From the NCBI GenBank assembly GCA_934661005.1, contig CAKUIK010000007.1, forward strand, positions 1-64,000: a stretch of 64,000 bases of DNA. The letters are read 5' to 3'. This document shows positions 1-8,181 of the stretch, in pieces (position 1 is the stretch's first letter; the number at the start of each line of letters is the position of its first letter). The position numbers and the translations under genes were made by a program. The DNA is from an uncultured Slackia sp. (GTDB lineage: Bacteria; Actinomycetota; Coriobacteriia; Coriobacteriales; Eggerthellaceae). The notes beneath the pieces are model-generated. The model had not been told where the DNA came from, did no database searches, and saw only the letters and a list, made by a program, of their open reading frames with translations.

Positions 1-357
1 GTCCGTATGGATGGGCCTTTCGTTTTTTATTCATGTTGCTGAAGTTTCGTGTTTCTCAATTGCGCCGCAACGAAGAGCGCGTAAGTGAATAGAGACGCGC
101 TCTTGGGGCACAATATGATGTGTTAGCTAATGAATAACCCCTCATCATGCTGTCGAATTACCTTTAATATCAACAGTAAAAAACGACGGGAAGTATCTAA
201 AAGATACCTGGTTTCATCTGCGGCATTCGATTCTAGGTTTGTGAAAGCCGTGTGCCGCTTTGGTTACATGGGGTGTAATTAATGCTGCGGCTTTGCTATC
301 CTCGTTCGTCGGAAGTCGCCATTTCGACTTCCCGATACCATATGAAGGGGTTCGTTT
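1..357. other. Intergenic leader region upstream of the NlpC/P60 gene
   Basis: No convincing gene is visible. The first 30 bases end in a T-rich run after GGCC, which looks like the 3' half of a terminator from a gene outside the window. A hairpin with 9-bp arms (AAGAGCGCG/CGCGCTCTT) lies at 73-104. Positions 200-335 read as a structured leader, ending in an 8-bp hairpin GGAAGTCG/CGACTTCC at about 310-331 just before the ribosome binding site of the hydrolase. A GGGGTG motif near 269 and a CTATCCTCG motif near 296 recall the c-di-AMP (ydaO) riboswitch often found before NlpC/P60 genes, but I could not fold a convincing match. Confidence 0.4.
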
Positions 358-1560
358 ATGACTACTTTAAACGCACGCTTGACGAGACGAGCCTTCCTCG
401 GTGGAGCCGCCGCCTTTGGCGCCGCGGCCATGGTTTCTCCGAAGAATGCCTTCGCCGATCCTACGTCTGCCGATGTGCAGGCCCAGGCCGACGAAGCTCG
501 TCAAAAGCTAAATTCTATGCGTGAGCAGCTTGGTACTGCGTCCGCGAATTACAACCAAGCCGTGCAGGAGCACGACGAGGCAGTCTCCAAGATGGACGAG
601 TGCCAAGCTAAAATCGACGATAACAACGCGCAAATCGACAAGTTGCAAGACAAGCTTTCCAAGCGCGCCCGCAACATGTACCGCGACGGCCAAACCACGT
701 TCCTCGACGTTATTCTGGGTTCCAATTCTTTCGATGACTTTGCGAAAAACTGGGACACGCTCACGTCGCTGAATGAAAAAGATTCCGAGATGGTTGAGCA
801 AACCAAGAATCTTCGTGCCGACAATGAGGCCCAGAAGCAGGAATATGCCAATCAGGCCGATATCGCCCAGCAAAAGGTCGAAGAGGCCGATGCTGCTCAG
901 AAGCAGGCCGAAGAGCTTGTGCAGCAGTATCAAAATGAGGTCGACTCGCTCGATTCTCAGGTTGCCGAACTGCTCGCCGAAGAAGAGGCTGCGGCTCAGA
1001 AGGCGGCTGAAGAAGCTGCCGCTGCGGCAGCTGCGCAGGCCGAAGCTGCTTCGTCGGCTAATAATGCATCGAGCAATAATAACGCCTCCAACAATGGCGG
1101 CGGGTCGAGCAACAATGCTTCCAATAACGGTGGCGGATCGAACAATAACACCGCTAACAACGGCGGCGGCTCGAACAGTAACACCGCTAACAACGGCGGC
1201 GGCTCGAACAATTATGGCGGCTCTGTTGTGGCTGCCGCGCAAAGCCAGCTCGGCGTGCCCTATGTGTGGGGCGGCACGGCGTGGGGCTCTGGCCTCGACT
1301 GCTCTGGCCTGACATCTGGCTGCTGGTCGCGCGCCGCGGGTATTTGGATTGGCCGCACGACGTGGGATCAGATCGCTTCCGCCCAATGGACGGGCTCGGT
1401 TTCCGAGGCCCAGGCGGGCGACGTGTATGCATGCGGCAGCCATGTGGCAATCGCCACGGGCGGCGGCGGCTACATTCATGCTCCGCAGCCCGGCGAAGTG
1501 GTGTGCTACAGCTCGCTTTCGTGGTACAACCCCTTCTACTGCGCCCTGCGTTGGTACTAA
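358..1560 (+). CDS. Tat-exported NlpC/P60 peptidoglycan hydrolase with coiled-coil N-terminus
   Basis: A predicted cell-wall endopeptidase of 400 aa. Residues 1-33 form a Tat signal with the twin arginine at 10-11 (TRRAFLGG) and an AFA cleavage region. Residues 35-235 are a charged, Gln/Glu/Ala-rich coiled coil of the PcsB/CwlO type. Residues 236-290 are a low-complexity linker with repeated NNGGGS units. The C-terminal domain carries the catalytic Cys315 (DCSG), His362 (SHVAI) and a further His374. The ATG at 358 follows an AAGGGG ribosome binding site. The gene is monocistronic, ending at a strong terminator. By family it cleaves stem peptides during growth or division; the exact bond is unknown. 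Same layout as the protein at 27428, which carries a different catalytic domain. Confidence 0.9.
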   Translation: MTTLNARLTRRAFLGGAAAFGAAAMVSPKNAFADPTSADVQAQADEARQKLNSMREQLGTASANYNQAVQEHDEAVSKMDECQAKIDDNNAQIDKLQDKLSKRARNMYRDGQTTFLDVILGSNSFDDFAKNWDTLTSLNEKDSEMVEQTKNLRADNEAQKQEYANQADIAQQKVEEADAAQKQAEELVQQYQNEVDSLDSQVAELLAEEEAAAQKAAEEAAAAAAAQAEAASSANNASSNNNASNNGGGSSNNASNNGGGSNNNTANNGGGSNSNTANNGGGSNNYGGSVVAAAQSQLGVPYVWGGTAWGSGLDCSGLTSGCWSRAAGIWIGRTTWDQIASAQWTGSVSEAQAGDVYACGSHVAIATGGGGYIHAPQPGEVVCYSSLSWYNPFYCALRWY

Positions 1561-1570
1561 GCTGAAATTG

Positions 1571-1602
1571 AAAGGCATCGACCCAGGTCGATGCCTTTTT
1601 TC
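1571..1602 (+). terminator. Intrinsic terminator of the NlpC/P60 gene
   Basis: GGCATCGACC and GGTCGATGCC pair around a short loop and are followed by a run of T. It lies 11 bases after the stop codon. Confidence 0.9.
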
Positions 1603-1634
1603 GAAAAGGCCGCGTATGAAGTCGAAAAAAGTGC

Positions 1635-1662
1635 TTGCATTGCTCGGCGTGTGTGTTAACAT
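1635..1662 (+). promoter_or_regulatory. Promoter of tRNA-Pro
   Basis: TTGCAT at 1635-1640 and TAACAT at 1657-1662 are 16 bp apart, about 24 bases before the mature tRNA. Confidence 0.6.
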
Positions 1663-1685
1663 ATAGCCCGCTGTTTGCGAGAAGT

Positions 1686-1762
1686 CGGGACGTGGCTCAG
1701 TTTGGTAGAGCGCTGCGTTCGGGACGCAGAGGCCGCAGGTTCAAATCCTGTCGTCCCGACCA
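1686..1762 (+). tRNA. tRNA-Pro (anticodon CGG)
   Basis: A complete cloverleaf can be drawn. The acceptor stem is CGGGACG/CGTCCCG, the discriminator is A and the 3' CCA is encoded. The D-arm has GGTAG, the anticodon stem is CTGCG/CGCAG with loop TTCGGGA giving anticodon CGG, and the T-arm is GCAGG-TTCAAAT-CCTGT. This tRNA reads CCG codons. Confidence 0.95.
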
Positions 1763-1827
1763 TTTAATCGCACCAGCTTTTTTGTTTTCCGGCCACATTG
1801 GCTGGGCCCCAAAACTTGGAGGCATGC

Positions 1828-2124
1828 ATGAAAATCTTTGGTCTTGGAGTTCCTGAGCTCCTCATCATTCTGGCCGTTGCTCTGCTTATCTTTGGCCCCA
1901 AGAATCTTCCGAAGCTTGGTTCTGCGCTTGGTCGTACGGTGAAAAACCTGCGCGACGGCATGGGAAGCGCCAAGAAGGAAATGGACGCGTCTGAGGAAGA
2001 AGCTCCCGCCGAGAAGCCCCGTAAGAAGAAGGCTGCTGCTGCGAAGAAGCAGGCTGCTGAAAAGGCTGAAACGGAAGATGCTCCTGAAGCTGCTGAGTCT
2101 GCCGCAAAGGCCGACGAAGAGTAG
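1828..2124 (+). CDS. tatA: Sec-independent (twin-arginine) translocase subunit TatA
   Basis: A 98-aa TatA/E family protein, the pore-forming component of the twin-arginine export system in the cytoplasmic membrane. It has one N-terminal membrane segment (residues about 4-20), the conserved FGPKNLPKLG hinge and an amphipathic helix. A long Lys/Ala/Glu-rich cytoplasmic tail follows. I chose the ATG at 1828 because AACTTGGAGG lies just upstream; an in-frame extension to 1798 lacks a ribosome binding site. No tatB or tatC is adjacent. Tat substrates in this window include the NlpC/P60 protein at 358 and the molybdopterin oxidoreductase at 39420. Confidence 0.93.
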   Translation: MKIFGLGVPELLIILAVALLIFGPKNLPKLGSALGRTVKNLRDGMGSAKKEMDASEEEAPAEKPRKKKAAAAKKQAAEKAETEDAPEAAESAAKADEE

Positions 2125-2264
2125 CACAGTCTCCCTTAAGGTAATATGCGGCGTGTCGGCTAGCCCGACATGCCGTTTTCGTATACGAGCACGCATTGCG
2201 TGCCCGTTTTAGTAAAAGGGCGGCGTTTTGCCGCTGAAGCGATTTTGAAATTAGGTGTCACGAA

Positions 2265-2732
2265 ATGGGTAGCGATTACATCCTTACTCCCGAGGGCCGC
2301 GAGAAGCTCGAGCAGGAGCTGCATTACCTCGAAACCGAGAAGCGCGCTGAAGTTGGCGAGCGCATTAAGGTCGCTCGTGAGTTCGGCGACATTTCCGAGA
2401 ACTCCGAATACGACGACGCGAAAAATGAGCAGGGCATGGTTGAGGCTCGCATTGCTGAAATCAACCAGATTCTCTCTGAGGCTACGATTGTCGACACGCC
2501 GAAGAAGTCGAACAAGGTTACCGTTGGCGCCATTGTCACGGTGAATATGGGCGGCAAAGAGCGCGTGTTCACCATTGTTGGTGGCGCCGAAGCCGACGCC
2601 GCGGCGGGCAAGATCTCCAACGAAAGCCCCGTTGGCGCTGCTCTTCTCGGCCACAAGAAAGATGAAGAAGTAACCGCCATCGGTCCCACTGGCCGCGAGA
2701 TTAAGATGACGATTCTGAAGATCGAGCATTAA
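2265..2732 (+). CDS. greA: Transcription elongation factor GreA
   Basis: A 155-aa protein of standard GreA length. The N-terminal coiled coil reaches into the RNA polymerase secondary channel; the acidic tip lies in the GDISENSEYDDAKNEQ stretch (residues about 43-58). The C-terminal FKBP-like domain includes SPVGAALLGHKKDE. GreA stimulates cleavage of backtracked transcripts. It is followed by a perfect hairpin and precedes lysS, an arrangement seen in many actinobacteria and firmicutes. The ATG start follows AGGTGTCACGAA. Confidence 0.97.
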   Translation: MGSDYILTPEGREKLEQELHYLETEKRAEVGERIKVAREFGDISENSEYDDAKNEQGMVEARIAEINQILSEATIVDTPKKSNKVTVGAIVTVNMGGKERVFTIVGGAEADAAAGKISNESPVGAALLGHKKDEEVTAIGPTGREIKMTILKIEH

Positions 2733-2733
2733 G

Positions 2734-2764
2734 AGTACGTTGGCCTTCCGGCCAACGTACTTTG
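2734..2764 (+). terminator. Hairpin after greA
   Basis: AGTACGTTGGCC and GGCCAACGTACT form a perfect 12-bp stem with a TTCC loop just after the greA stop. The T tract is short (TTT), so termination strength is uncertain. Confidence 0.6.
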
Positions 2765-2985
2765 CTGCCGCTGCGAAGCCGCACGGCGGACATCTTCGCT
2801 TTCTGGCTTCGGCTTGCGTACCGAAGTACGCGGCGCCTCGCCATCAAGCGAATCTGCCTCGCCGTGCGGCTTCTCGCTGTCCTTGGTGCGAATGCGGCAC
2901 CCCGCAGTCCGTGAGCGCCTTGCCTTCAAGCGAATCTGGCTCGCTGCGCCGCGAGCACGAATGCGATTATTCCAACTCGCCATCG
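2765..2985. repeat. Intergenic inverted-repeat element with internal hairpin and direct repeats (greA-lysS)
   Basis: No gene is visible between greA and lysS. GAAGCCGCACGGCG (2775-2788) and CGCCGTGCGGCTTC (2860-2873) are a perfect 14-bp inverted repeat. They enclose a second hairpin, GCGTAC-CGAA-GTACGC (2816-2831). A 19-bp direct repeat, TCAAGCGAATCTGSCTCGC, occurs at 2844-2862 and 2926-2944 with one mismatch. Confidence 0.6.
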
Positions 2986-3018
2986 AAAGGGGCAGGGGAT
3001 TGTCCTCTGCCCCTTTTT
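2986..3018 (+). terminator. Terminator-like hairpin upstream of lysS
   Basis: AAAGGGGCAG(GGGA) pairs with (TCCT)CTGCCCCTTT and is followed by a T run. It may end transcription coming through the greA-lysS gap, or attenuate lysS. Confidence 0.7.
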
Positions 3019-3126
3019 TATTTGGTGCGAAAGCGACGTATAATCTGCGACCTTTCGCATTTGTCGCTTGACCTGCGATAGAATGCTTTTGTTCATCACC
3101 ACATCTGGAAACGAAGAGGTTTTCAA

Positions 3127-5088
3127 ATGACCGATACCGAAAACACCATTGCTCCCGAGCTGCTCAACGACGAGCGTGCGCTGCGTCTCTCTAAGCGCGA
3201 AGATTACATCGCGCGCGGCGTGAACCCGTATCCCGAGCACTCTGAAGTGACCGATTATGTGCGCGACATCGTTGAGAAGTACGCCGACCTCGCGACGGGC
3301 GAAGATACCGAGGACGTTGTGAAAATCGGCGGCCGTATCGTCGCCAAGCGCGGCCAGGGCAAAATCATGTTCCTCGTGGTGCGCGACACCACGGCCGATA
3401 TCCAGCTCTTCTGCCGCATCAACGATATGACCGAAGTCGATTGGGAGCTTTTGCGCAACCTCGATCTGGGCGATATTGTGAACGTCGAGGGCGTCGTCGT
3501 GCGCACGAAGCGCGGCGAGCTCTCCATCGCTCCGCGCGCTCTTACGCTGCTTTCGAAGGCCGTGCGTCCGCTGCCCGAGAAGTTCCACGGTCTTTCCGAT
3601 AAGGAGACCCGCTATCGCCAGCGCTACGTCGACCTCATTGTGAATGAAGACGTGCGCGACACCTTCCGCAAGCGCTCTACGATTCTCTCCACGTTCCGTC
3701 GCTATATGGAATCCGACGGCTACATGGAAGTCGAAACGCCCATTCTGCAAACCATTCAGGGCGGCGCTACGGCTAAGCCGTTCATCACGCATTTCAACGC
3801 GCTCGACCAGGAATGCTACCTGCGCATTGCCACCGAGCTGCATTTGAAGCGCTGCCTGGTTGGCGGCTTCGAGAGCGTGTTCGAAATCGGCCGCATTTTC
3901 CGCAACGAGGGCATGGACCTCACGCACAACCCCGAATTCACCACCATGGAGGCCTATCGCGCCTACAGCGACCTCGATGGCATGAAGGCGCTTGCCCAGG
4001 GCGTTATTAAGGCTGCCAATGCCGCAGTGGGCAACCCCGAGGTCATTGAGTACCAGGGCCAGCAGATCGACCTGTCGGGCGAATGGGCGAACCGCCCCAT
4101 GACCGACATCGTCTCTGAGGTGCTCGGCTTCGAGGTCACCATCGATACGCCGGTTGACGTTTTGGCCGAAGCCGCGCGCGGCAAGGGTTTGGAAGTGAAG
4201 CCCGAGTGGACCGCCGGCAAGCTCATTGCCGAAATCTACGACGAACTCGGCGAAGATACCATCGTGAACCCCACGTTCGTGTGCGATTATCCCATCGAGG
4301 TCTCTCCTCTCGCAAAGCGCTACGAAGACGACCCGCGTCTTACGCACCGTTTCGAGCTGGTTATCGCCGGCCACGAGTACGCCAACGCGTTTTCCGAGCT
4401 CAATGACCCGGTCGACCAGGCCGAGCGCTTTGCCGCCCAGATGGCCGAGAAGGCCGGCGGCGACGACGAGGCCATGGAATACGACGAAGACTACGTGCGC
4501 GCCCTGGAATACGGCATGCCTCCCGCGGGCGGCATTGGCATTGGCATCGACCGCGTAGTGATGCTGCTTACCAATTCCGCGAGCATTCGCGACGTGCTGC
4601 TGTTCCCGCACATGAAGCCCGAGGCCGGCGCAAAGAGCGGCGCGAAAGCCGCCAAGGAAGCGCAGGATGCAGCTTCGGCAAGTCCGTTTGTGAGCTCGAT
4701 GATTCCTACCATCGACTACTCGAAGGTTGCCGTCGAGCCCCTGTTCGAGGAATTCGTTGATTTCGAAACCTTCAGCAAGAACGATTTCCGCGTGGTGAAG
4801 GTGAAGGCGTGCGAGGCCGTGAAGAAGTCGAAGAAGCTTCTTGCGTTCAAACTCGACGACGGCACCGATGTCGAACGCACCATTCTTTCGGGCATTCATG
4901 CCGACTATGAACCGGAAGATTTGGTGGGCAAGACGCTCGTGGCCATCACGAACCTGCCCCCGCGCAAGATGATGGGCATCGATTCGTGCGGCATGCTGAT
5001 CTCGGCCATTCATGAAGAGAATGGCGAGGAGCGTCTGAATCTGCTGCAGCTCGACAGCGCGATTCCCGCTGGCGCGAAACTTTACTAG
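3127..5088 (+). CDS. lysS: Lysyl-tRNA synthetase with fused C-terminal tRNA-binding domain
   Basis: A class II lysyl-tRNA synthetase of 653 aa, against about 490-510 for typical bacterial LysRS. It charges tRNA-Lys in the cytosol. An OB-fold anticodon-binding domain occupies about residues 55-150. Class II motif 2 (FRNEGMDLTHNPEF) lies near 258 and motif 3 (GIGIGIDRVVMLL) near 467. After a 40-residue linker rich in Ala/Lys, residues about 545-653 form a second OB fold of the tRNA-binding (Trbp111/EMAP II-like) type found at the end of many MetRS proteins, with DFRVVKVKACEAV and PPRKMMGIDSCGMLIS. Start ATG follows GAAGAGG. Confidence 0.95.
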   Translation: MTDTENTIAPELLNDERALRLSKREDYIARGVNPYPEHSEVTDYVRDIVEKYADLATGEDTEDVVKIGGRIVAKRGQGKIMFLVVRDTTADIQLFCRINDMTEVDWELLRNLDLGDIVNVEGVVVRTKRGELSIAPRALTLLSKAVRPLPEKFHGLSDKETRYRQRYVDLIVNEDVRDTFRKRSTILSTFRRYMESDGYMEVETPILQTIQGGATAKPFITHFNALDQECYLRIATELHLKRCLVGGFESVFEIGRIFRNEGMDLTHNPEFTTMEAYRAYSDLDGMKALAQGVIKAANAAVGNPEVIEYQGQQIDLSGEWANRPMTDIVSEVLGFEVTIDTPVDVLAEAARGKGLEVKPEWTAGKLIAEIYDELGEDTIVNPTFVCDYPIEVSPLAKRYEDDPRLTHRFELVIAGHEYANAFSELNDPVDQAERFAAQMAEKAGGDDEAMEYDEDYVRALEYGMPPAGGIGIGIDRVVMLLTNSASIRDVLLFPHMKPEAGAKSGAKAAKEAQDAASASPFVSSMIPTIDYSKVAVEPLFEEFVDFETFSKNDFRVVKVKACEAVKKSKKLLAFKLDDGTDVERTILSGIHADYEPEDLVGKTLVAITNLPPRKMMGIDSCGMLISAIHEENGEERLNLLQLDSAIPAGAKLY

Positions 5089-5093
5089 CAACC

Positions 5094-5121
5094 GAAGGCC
5101 GTCCGCGAGGGCGGCCTTTTC
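5094..5121 (+). terminator. Terminator of lysS
   Basis: AAGGCCGTC and GGGCGGCCTT pair around CGCGA and are followed by TTTCG, five bases after the stop codon. Confidence 0.8.
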
Positions 5122-5212
5122 GTATTTGCGCCGTGAGACTAGGTTTTGAGTTCTTGGATTCTTCGGGATGAGGAATCTGCCGAGACAAATTTTGGGGCAA
5201 GCTTTTGCATCA

Positions 5213-5327
5213 CTCGGCGGTTCCGTCCCTGGTTCCAGCTCGGTCAAGTCCTGCTCGCGACGAACAGCACATTAAGTGCTGTTCTGCTCGTGCGGAATCT
5301 ACTGGAACCAGAGACGGAACCGCCGAG
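5213..5327. repeat. Large dumbbell inverted repeat upstream of clpC
   Basis: The arms at 5213-5238 and 5302-5327 are 26 bp and match at 25 positions (ends CTCGGCGG and CCGCCGAG). Between them a perfect 9-bp hairpin GAACAGCAC/GTGCTGTTC with loop ATTAA sits at 5262-5284. The rest of the lysS-clpC gap holds no gene. Confidence 0.75.
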
Positions 5328-5456
5328 CTGGGCGATAAGAGGGGAAAGGCCTGCCGATGGTGTGTGCCACTTGCCTCCCCCGACGAATTGGGGGCGGAAT
5401 CGCTGAGCTAGAGTCTCAATTGGTTATTAACAAGAAGGTATCGCGCATGTGAAGCT

Positions 5457-5486
5457 TTGGCACTCATGACAAATGAGTGCTAGCAT
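5457..5486 (+). promoter_or_regulatory. CIRCE operator (HrcA site) overlapping the clpC promoter
   Basis: TTGGCACTC (5457-5465), nine bases, then GAGTGCTAG (5475-5483) match the CIRCE consensus TTAGCACTC-N9-GAGTGCTAA at 16 of 18 positions. A promoter overlaps it: TTGGCA at 5457-5462 and TAGCAT at 5481-5486 with an 18-bp spacer. HrcA binding would block RNA polymerase directly. Confidence 0.88.
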
Positions 5487-5519
5487 ACGTTCAGCAACCT
5501 CTACAGAAATGGACCGTAT

Positions 5520-8093
5520 ATGGCATTCGATAAGTTTACCGACAAGGCGCGACACGTCCTTGTGCTTGCCAGGGAAGAAGCCGCAGCGCTCAAGCGTCCC
5601 CATGTGGGCACGGAGCACTTGCTGCTTGGCCTGGCGAAAGAGCCTGACGGCATTGCTGCGCAGGCGCTCGAACGCGTGGGCATAACGTACGAAAAGGCTC
5701 TCGAAGTCGTTACTGGCATGGCGGAAGGCGAGCAGGAGGCCGAAGCAGGCGCGAATATCTCGTTCACGCCGCGCACCAAGCGCGTGCTCGAAAACGCGCT
5801 GCGCGAAGCTATGCAAATGGGCCAAAGCTATATTTCTACCGAGCATTTGTTGCTCGGCATTGTGCGCGAAGGCGAGGGCGGCGCTATCGACGCGATGGCG
5901 AAACTCGGCGTTGAAGTCGACGCCGTGCGCTCTGCTCTGAACGATTTGGTCGACCAGCCCGCACCCGTGGCTGCAGGCATGCCGTTCTTCGGCGGTGAGC
6001 CTCAGGGCGAAAAGAGCATGCTCGAGCAGTTCGGCACCGACCTTACGGCGAAGGCCAAGGCCGGCAAGCTCGATCCGGTTATTGGCCGCGCGGCCGAAAT
6101 CGAGCGCGTGATGCAGGTGCTCTCGCGTCGTCAGAAGAACAACCCGCTGCTCATTGGCGAGCCCGGTGTAGGCAAAACCGCCGTGGTCGAAGGCTTGGCG
6201 CAGCTCATCGTGGCCGACCAGGTGCCCGATATTATCTCGGGCAAGCGCGTGGTCACCCTTGACGTTTCCGCGCTGGTCGCGGGCAGCAAATATCGCGGCG
6301 AATTCGAAGAGCGCTTGAAGAAGGTCATCAAGGAAGTCGTCAAAGATGGCAACATCATTTTGTTCATCGACGAAATGCATACCATCATTGGCGCGGGTTC
6401 CGCCGAAGGCTCCATCGACGCTGCCGCCATTCTGAAGCCGCCGCTGTCCCGCGGCGAGCTGCAGGTGATTGGCGCCACCACTACCGAGGAATACCGCAAG
6501 CATCTCGAGAAAGATTCCGCGCTTGCCCGCCGCTTCCAAACGGTGAACGTGAAGGAACCCAGCGAAGAGCAGGCCCTGCGCATTCTCGATGGCCTTCGCG
6601 ACCGCTACGAGGCGCATCATCATGTGCGCTATTCCGATGAGGCGCTGCAGGCGGCCGTTTCCATGTCGACGCGCTACATTCAAGATCGCTTCCTGCCCGA
6701 TAAGGCGATTGACGTGCTTGACGAGGCCGGCGCGCGCATGCGCATTCGCAATCGCACGCTGCCTGATGAGATCCGCAAGTTCGACGATGAGCTGCGCCGC
6801 GTTCGCCTCGACAAGGAAGAGGCGGCATCGGCGCAGGAATTCGAGCGCGCCGCGCAGCTTCGCGATGAAGAGAAGCAGCTTGAAGAGCAGCGCGCCGAGG
6901 CGGAAAAGCAATTTTCCGAGGAAACCGACAAAGAGCTCGCCAATATCACCGAAGTCGAAATTGCCGACGTGGTGAGCATGTCGACTGGCGTGCCCGTGAG
7001 CAACCTCACCGAGGCTGAAGCCGACAAGCTGCTGCGCATGGAAGGCGTGCTGCATGAGCGCATCATCGGTCAGGAAGAGGCAGTAACGGCGTTGTCGAAG
7101 GCGATTCGCCGCAGCCGCGCCGGCCTGAAAGACCCGAAGCGCCCCAGCGGTTCATTCATTTTCCTGGGTCCTTCGGGCGTGGGCAAAACCGAGCTTTCCA
7201 AGGCGCTCGCCGAGTTCCTCTTCGGCACCGAAGACGCGCTTATTACGTTCGACATGTCGGAGTACATGGAGAAGCACAGCGTGAGCCGTTTGGTGGGCTC
7301 GCCTCCGGGCTATGTGGGCTTCGATGAGGGCGGCCAGCTTACGAAGGCGGTTCGCCAGCGTCCCTATTCGGTCGTGTTGTTCGACGAAATCGAGAAGGCG
7401 CATCCCGATGTGTTCAACATCTTGCTGCAGATTCTTGAAGAGGGCCGCCTCACCGATTCGCAGGGCCGCTCGGTTGACTTCCGCAACACGGTTATCATCA
7501 TGACTTCGAATGTGGGTGCTCGCCAAATCGCCGAAACCGCGCCTCTTGGCTTCACGCCCGATTCGCAGAAGGGCCTTTCCGATAAGGAAATCAAGAGCCG
7601 CGTGATGAGTGAGATGAAGAAGCTCTTCAGGCCCGAGTTCTTGAATCGCCTCGATGAAATCATCGTGTTCAAGAGCCTCACCGAAGAGCAGATTGCCCAA
7701 ATCGTCGACCTCATGGTTGCCGATTTGCGCGATCGCCTCATCGCCATGGACATGACTATCAACCTTACGCCGGAAGCGCGCTCGCTTGTGGCCAAGGAGG
7801 GCACCGACACCACCATGGGCGCCCGCCCGTTGCGCCGCGCGATTCAGCGTTTGCTTGAAGATCCTATTTCAGAGCAGCTGCTTTCCGGTACGTGGCATGC
7901 GGGTTCGGTTATCGATGTCGATGTGAAAGATGGGGAGCTAACCTTCACGCCTGGCACGGGAGAGATTCCTGCGCCGCGAAAACGTGATAGCATTGCACAA
8001 GAAGCAGAATCGTTGCTGCCGCAGTTCGATTTGTCGCATGCCGGGGCGCCAAGCCACGGTGGTGGCGTGTCGAGCGACGGCGCAGCTGATTAA
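5520..8093 (+). CDS. clpC: ATP-dependent Clp protease ATP-binding subunit ClpC
   Basis: An 857-aa HSP100/Clp AAA+ unfoldase that feeds substrates to ClpP in the cytosol. Two Clp_N repeats occupy residues 1-145. The first AAA+ domain has Walker A GEPGVGKT (about 213-220). The middle domain carries a UVR motif (FERAAQLRDEEKQLEEQ, near 440), which marks ClpC rather than ClpB. The second AAA+ domain has GPSGVGKT (near 548) and sensor regions up to the C-terminal D2-small domain. The start at 5520 fits the family N-terminus MAFDKFTDKA, although the ribosome binding site is weak. The CIRCE site suggests HrcA-controlled heat-shock expression. Confidence 0.96.
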   Translation: MAFDKFTDKARHVLVLAREEAAALKRPHVGTEHLLLGLAKEPDGIAAQALERVGITYEKALEVVTGMAEGEQEAEAGANISFTPRTKRVLENALREAMQMGQSYISTEHLLLGIVREGEGGAIDAMAKLGVEVDAVRSALNDLVDQPAPVAAGMPFFGGEPQGEKSMLEQFGTDLTAKAKAGKLDPVIGRAAEIERVMQVLSRRQKNNPLLIGEPGVGKTAVVEGLAQLIVADQVPDIISGKRVVTLDVSALVAGSKYRGEFEERLKKVIKEVVKDGNIILFIDEMHTIIGAGSAEGSIDAAAILKPPLSRGELQVIGATTTEEYRKHLEKDSALARRFQTVNVKEPSEEQALRILDGLRDRYEAHHHVRYSDEALQAAVSMSTRYIQDRFLPDKAIDVLDEAGARMRIRNRTLPDEIRKFDDELRRVRLDKEEAASAQEFERAAQLRDEEKQLEEQRAEAEKQFSEETDKELANITEVEIADVVSMSTGVPVSNLTEAEADKLLRMEGVLHERIIGQEEAVTALSKAIRRSRAGLKDPKRPSGSFIFLGPSGVGKTELSKALAEFLFGTEDALITFDMSEYMEKHSVSRLVGSPPGYVGFDEGGQLTKAVRQRPYSVVLFDEIEKAHPDVFNILLQILEEGRLTDSQGRSVDFRNTVIIMTSNVGARQIAETAPLGFTPDSQKGLSDKEIKSRVMSEMKKLFRPEFLNRLDEIIVFKSLTEEQIAQIVDLMVADLRDRLIAMDMTINLTPEARSLVAKEGTDTTMGARPLRRAIQRLLEDPISEQLLSGTWHAGSVIDVDVKDGELTFTPGTGEIPAPRKRDSIAQEAESLLPQFDLSHAGAPSHGGGVSSDGAAD

Positions 8094-8130
8094 CGAACCA
8101 TAGGCGCGGCCCTTGCGGCGGCGCCATGCG

Positions 8131-8160
8131 AGGGGCGTCTGTGGGCGCCCCTTTGTTGTT
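8131..8160 (+). terminator. Terminator of clpC
   Basis: AGGGGCG and a GCGCCCCT arm pair around TCTGTGG and are followed by TTGTTGTT. Confidence 0.7.
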
Positions 8161-8181
8161 GAGGCTATGAAAGGGGAGCCC

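Noticed and set aside
996..1211. Pro/Leu-repeat frame antisense to the NlpC/P60 linker
   Set aside because: It is the complement of the NNGGGS repeat region and has no independent support.
2926..5247. A 773-codon open frame on the minus strand opposite lysS
   Set aside because: It lies wholly over a clear LysRS gene and reflects GC-rich codon use; its translation has no family features and no ribosome binding site.
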